DNA from: JAEZJZ01 sp050949055
Lineage (GTDB): Bacteria; Bacillota; UBA994; UBA5500
NCBI GenBank assembly: GCA_050949055.1
Contig: JBMNFA010000002.1
Location: 62,001-126,000, forward strand
Length of the DNA: 64,000 bases
Direction of reading: 5' to 3'
Shown: positions 63,997-64,000 of the stretch, one piece after another
How positions within the stretch are numbered: the first letter of the stretch is position 1
Layout: every line of letters starts with the position of its first letter
Notes under the pieces: generated by a model
Database searches by the model: none
The model's input: the letters and a program-made list of their open reading frames with translations, nothing else
Told to the model about the DNA's origin: nothing
Position numbers and translations under genes: made by a program

Positions 63997-64000
63997 CTTT

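Overview
This 64-kb window is chromosomal DNA from an endospore-forming, Gram-positive-type bacterium of the Bacillota, most like a moderate-GC member of the Clostridia. The evidence is the combination of a SpoVB-type flippase, an ArgR repressor, the c-di-AMP receptor DarA, a tRNA-Cys T-box leader, strong AGGAGG ribosome binding sites with many TTG and GTG starts, and a rrn operon with a Bacillota-like 16S rRNA. I cannot assign genus or family from the sequence alone.

Layout. 1-11.4 kb: end of an M1 peptidase gene and a membrane protein, lysA, a DedA protein, a B12-type radical SAM protein, spoVB, argR, an EamA exporter, a YeiH-type anion exporter, a zinc-ribbon membrane protein, and an HPP membrane protein broken by a frameshift. 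11.4-18.06 kb: one rRNA operon (16S-23S-5S, no tRNA in the spacer). Its 23S gene is interrupted by four intervening sequences (in helices 25, 45, 68 and 98), one of which encodes a four-helix-bundle protein. The 16S-23S spacer carries further copies of the same repeats. 18.4-31.4 kb: HD-domain hydrolase, hemolysin III-like protein, darA, amidase with a structured small RNA or leader upstream, small membrane protein, nitroreductase, a 26-codon mini-gene with its own promoter and terminator, S9 peptidase, an ABC exporter pair, tcdA, and a DUF2975/XRE/DUF4153 membrane-protein operon. 31.7-45.8 kb: peptide and amino-acid metabolism (diaminopropionate ammonia-lyase, M24 and M14 peptidases, MalY-type lyase, 2-hydroxyacid dehydrogenase), a MATE pump, a PHP phosphatase, tyrS and gltX. 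46-52.5 kb: a nucleoside salvage cluster made of a BMP lipoprotein, NupO/P/Q-type ABC transporter, uridine kinase and thymidine kinase. 52.7-64 kb: secreted-amidase-like protein, class V aminotransferase, T-box plus cysS, peptide deformylase, a second M14 carboxypeptidase, a FemAB plus MurE-like pair, an HNH protein, a threonine-dehydrogenase-like SDR and a DUF4097 protein running to the right edge.

How it fits together. Much of the window points to use of peptides, amino acids and nucleosides: several apparently cytoplasmic peptidases, PLP lyases and a full nucleoside import and phosphorylation set. The most unusual region is the heavily interrupted 23S gene. Two sequence families of insertions are recognisable there, each sharing end sequences with a second insertion at a different helix, which suggests mobile intervening sequences. 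Other points of interest are a compact untranslated RNA unit upstream of the amidase, the 26-codon mini-gene, a probable CTG start for the hemolysin III-like gene, and a MurE-like ligase without the DNPR motif next to a FemAB enzyme.
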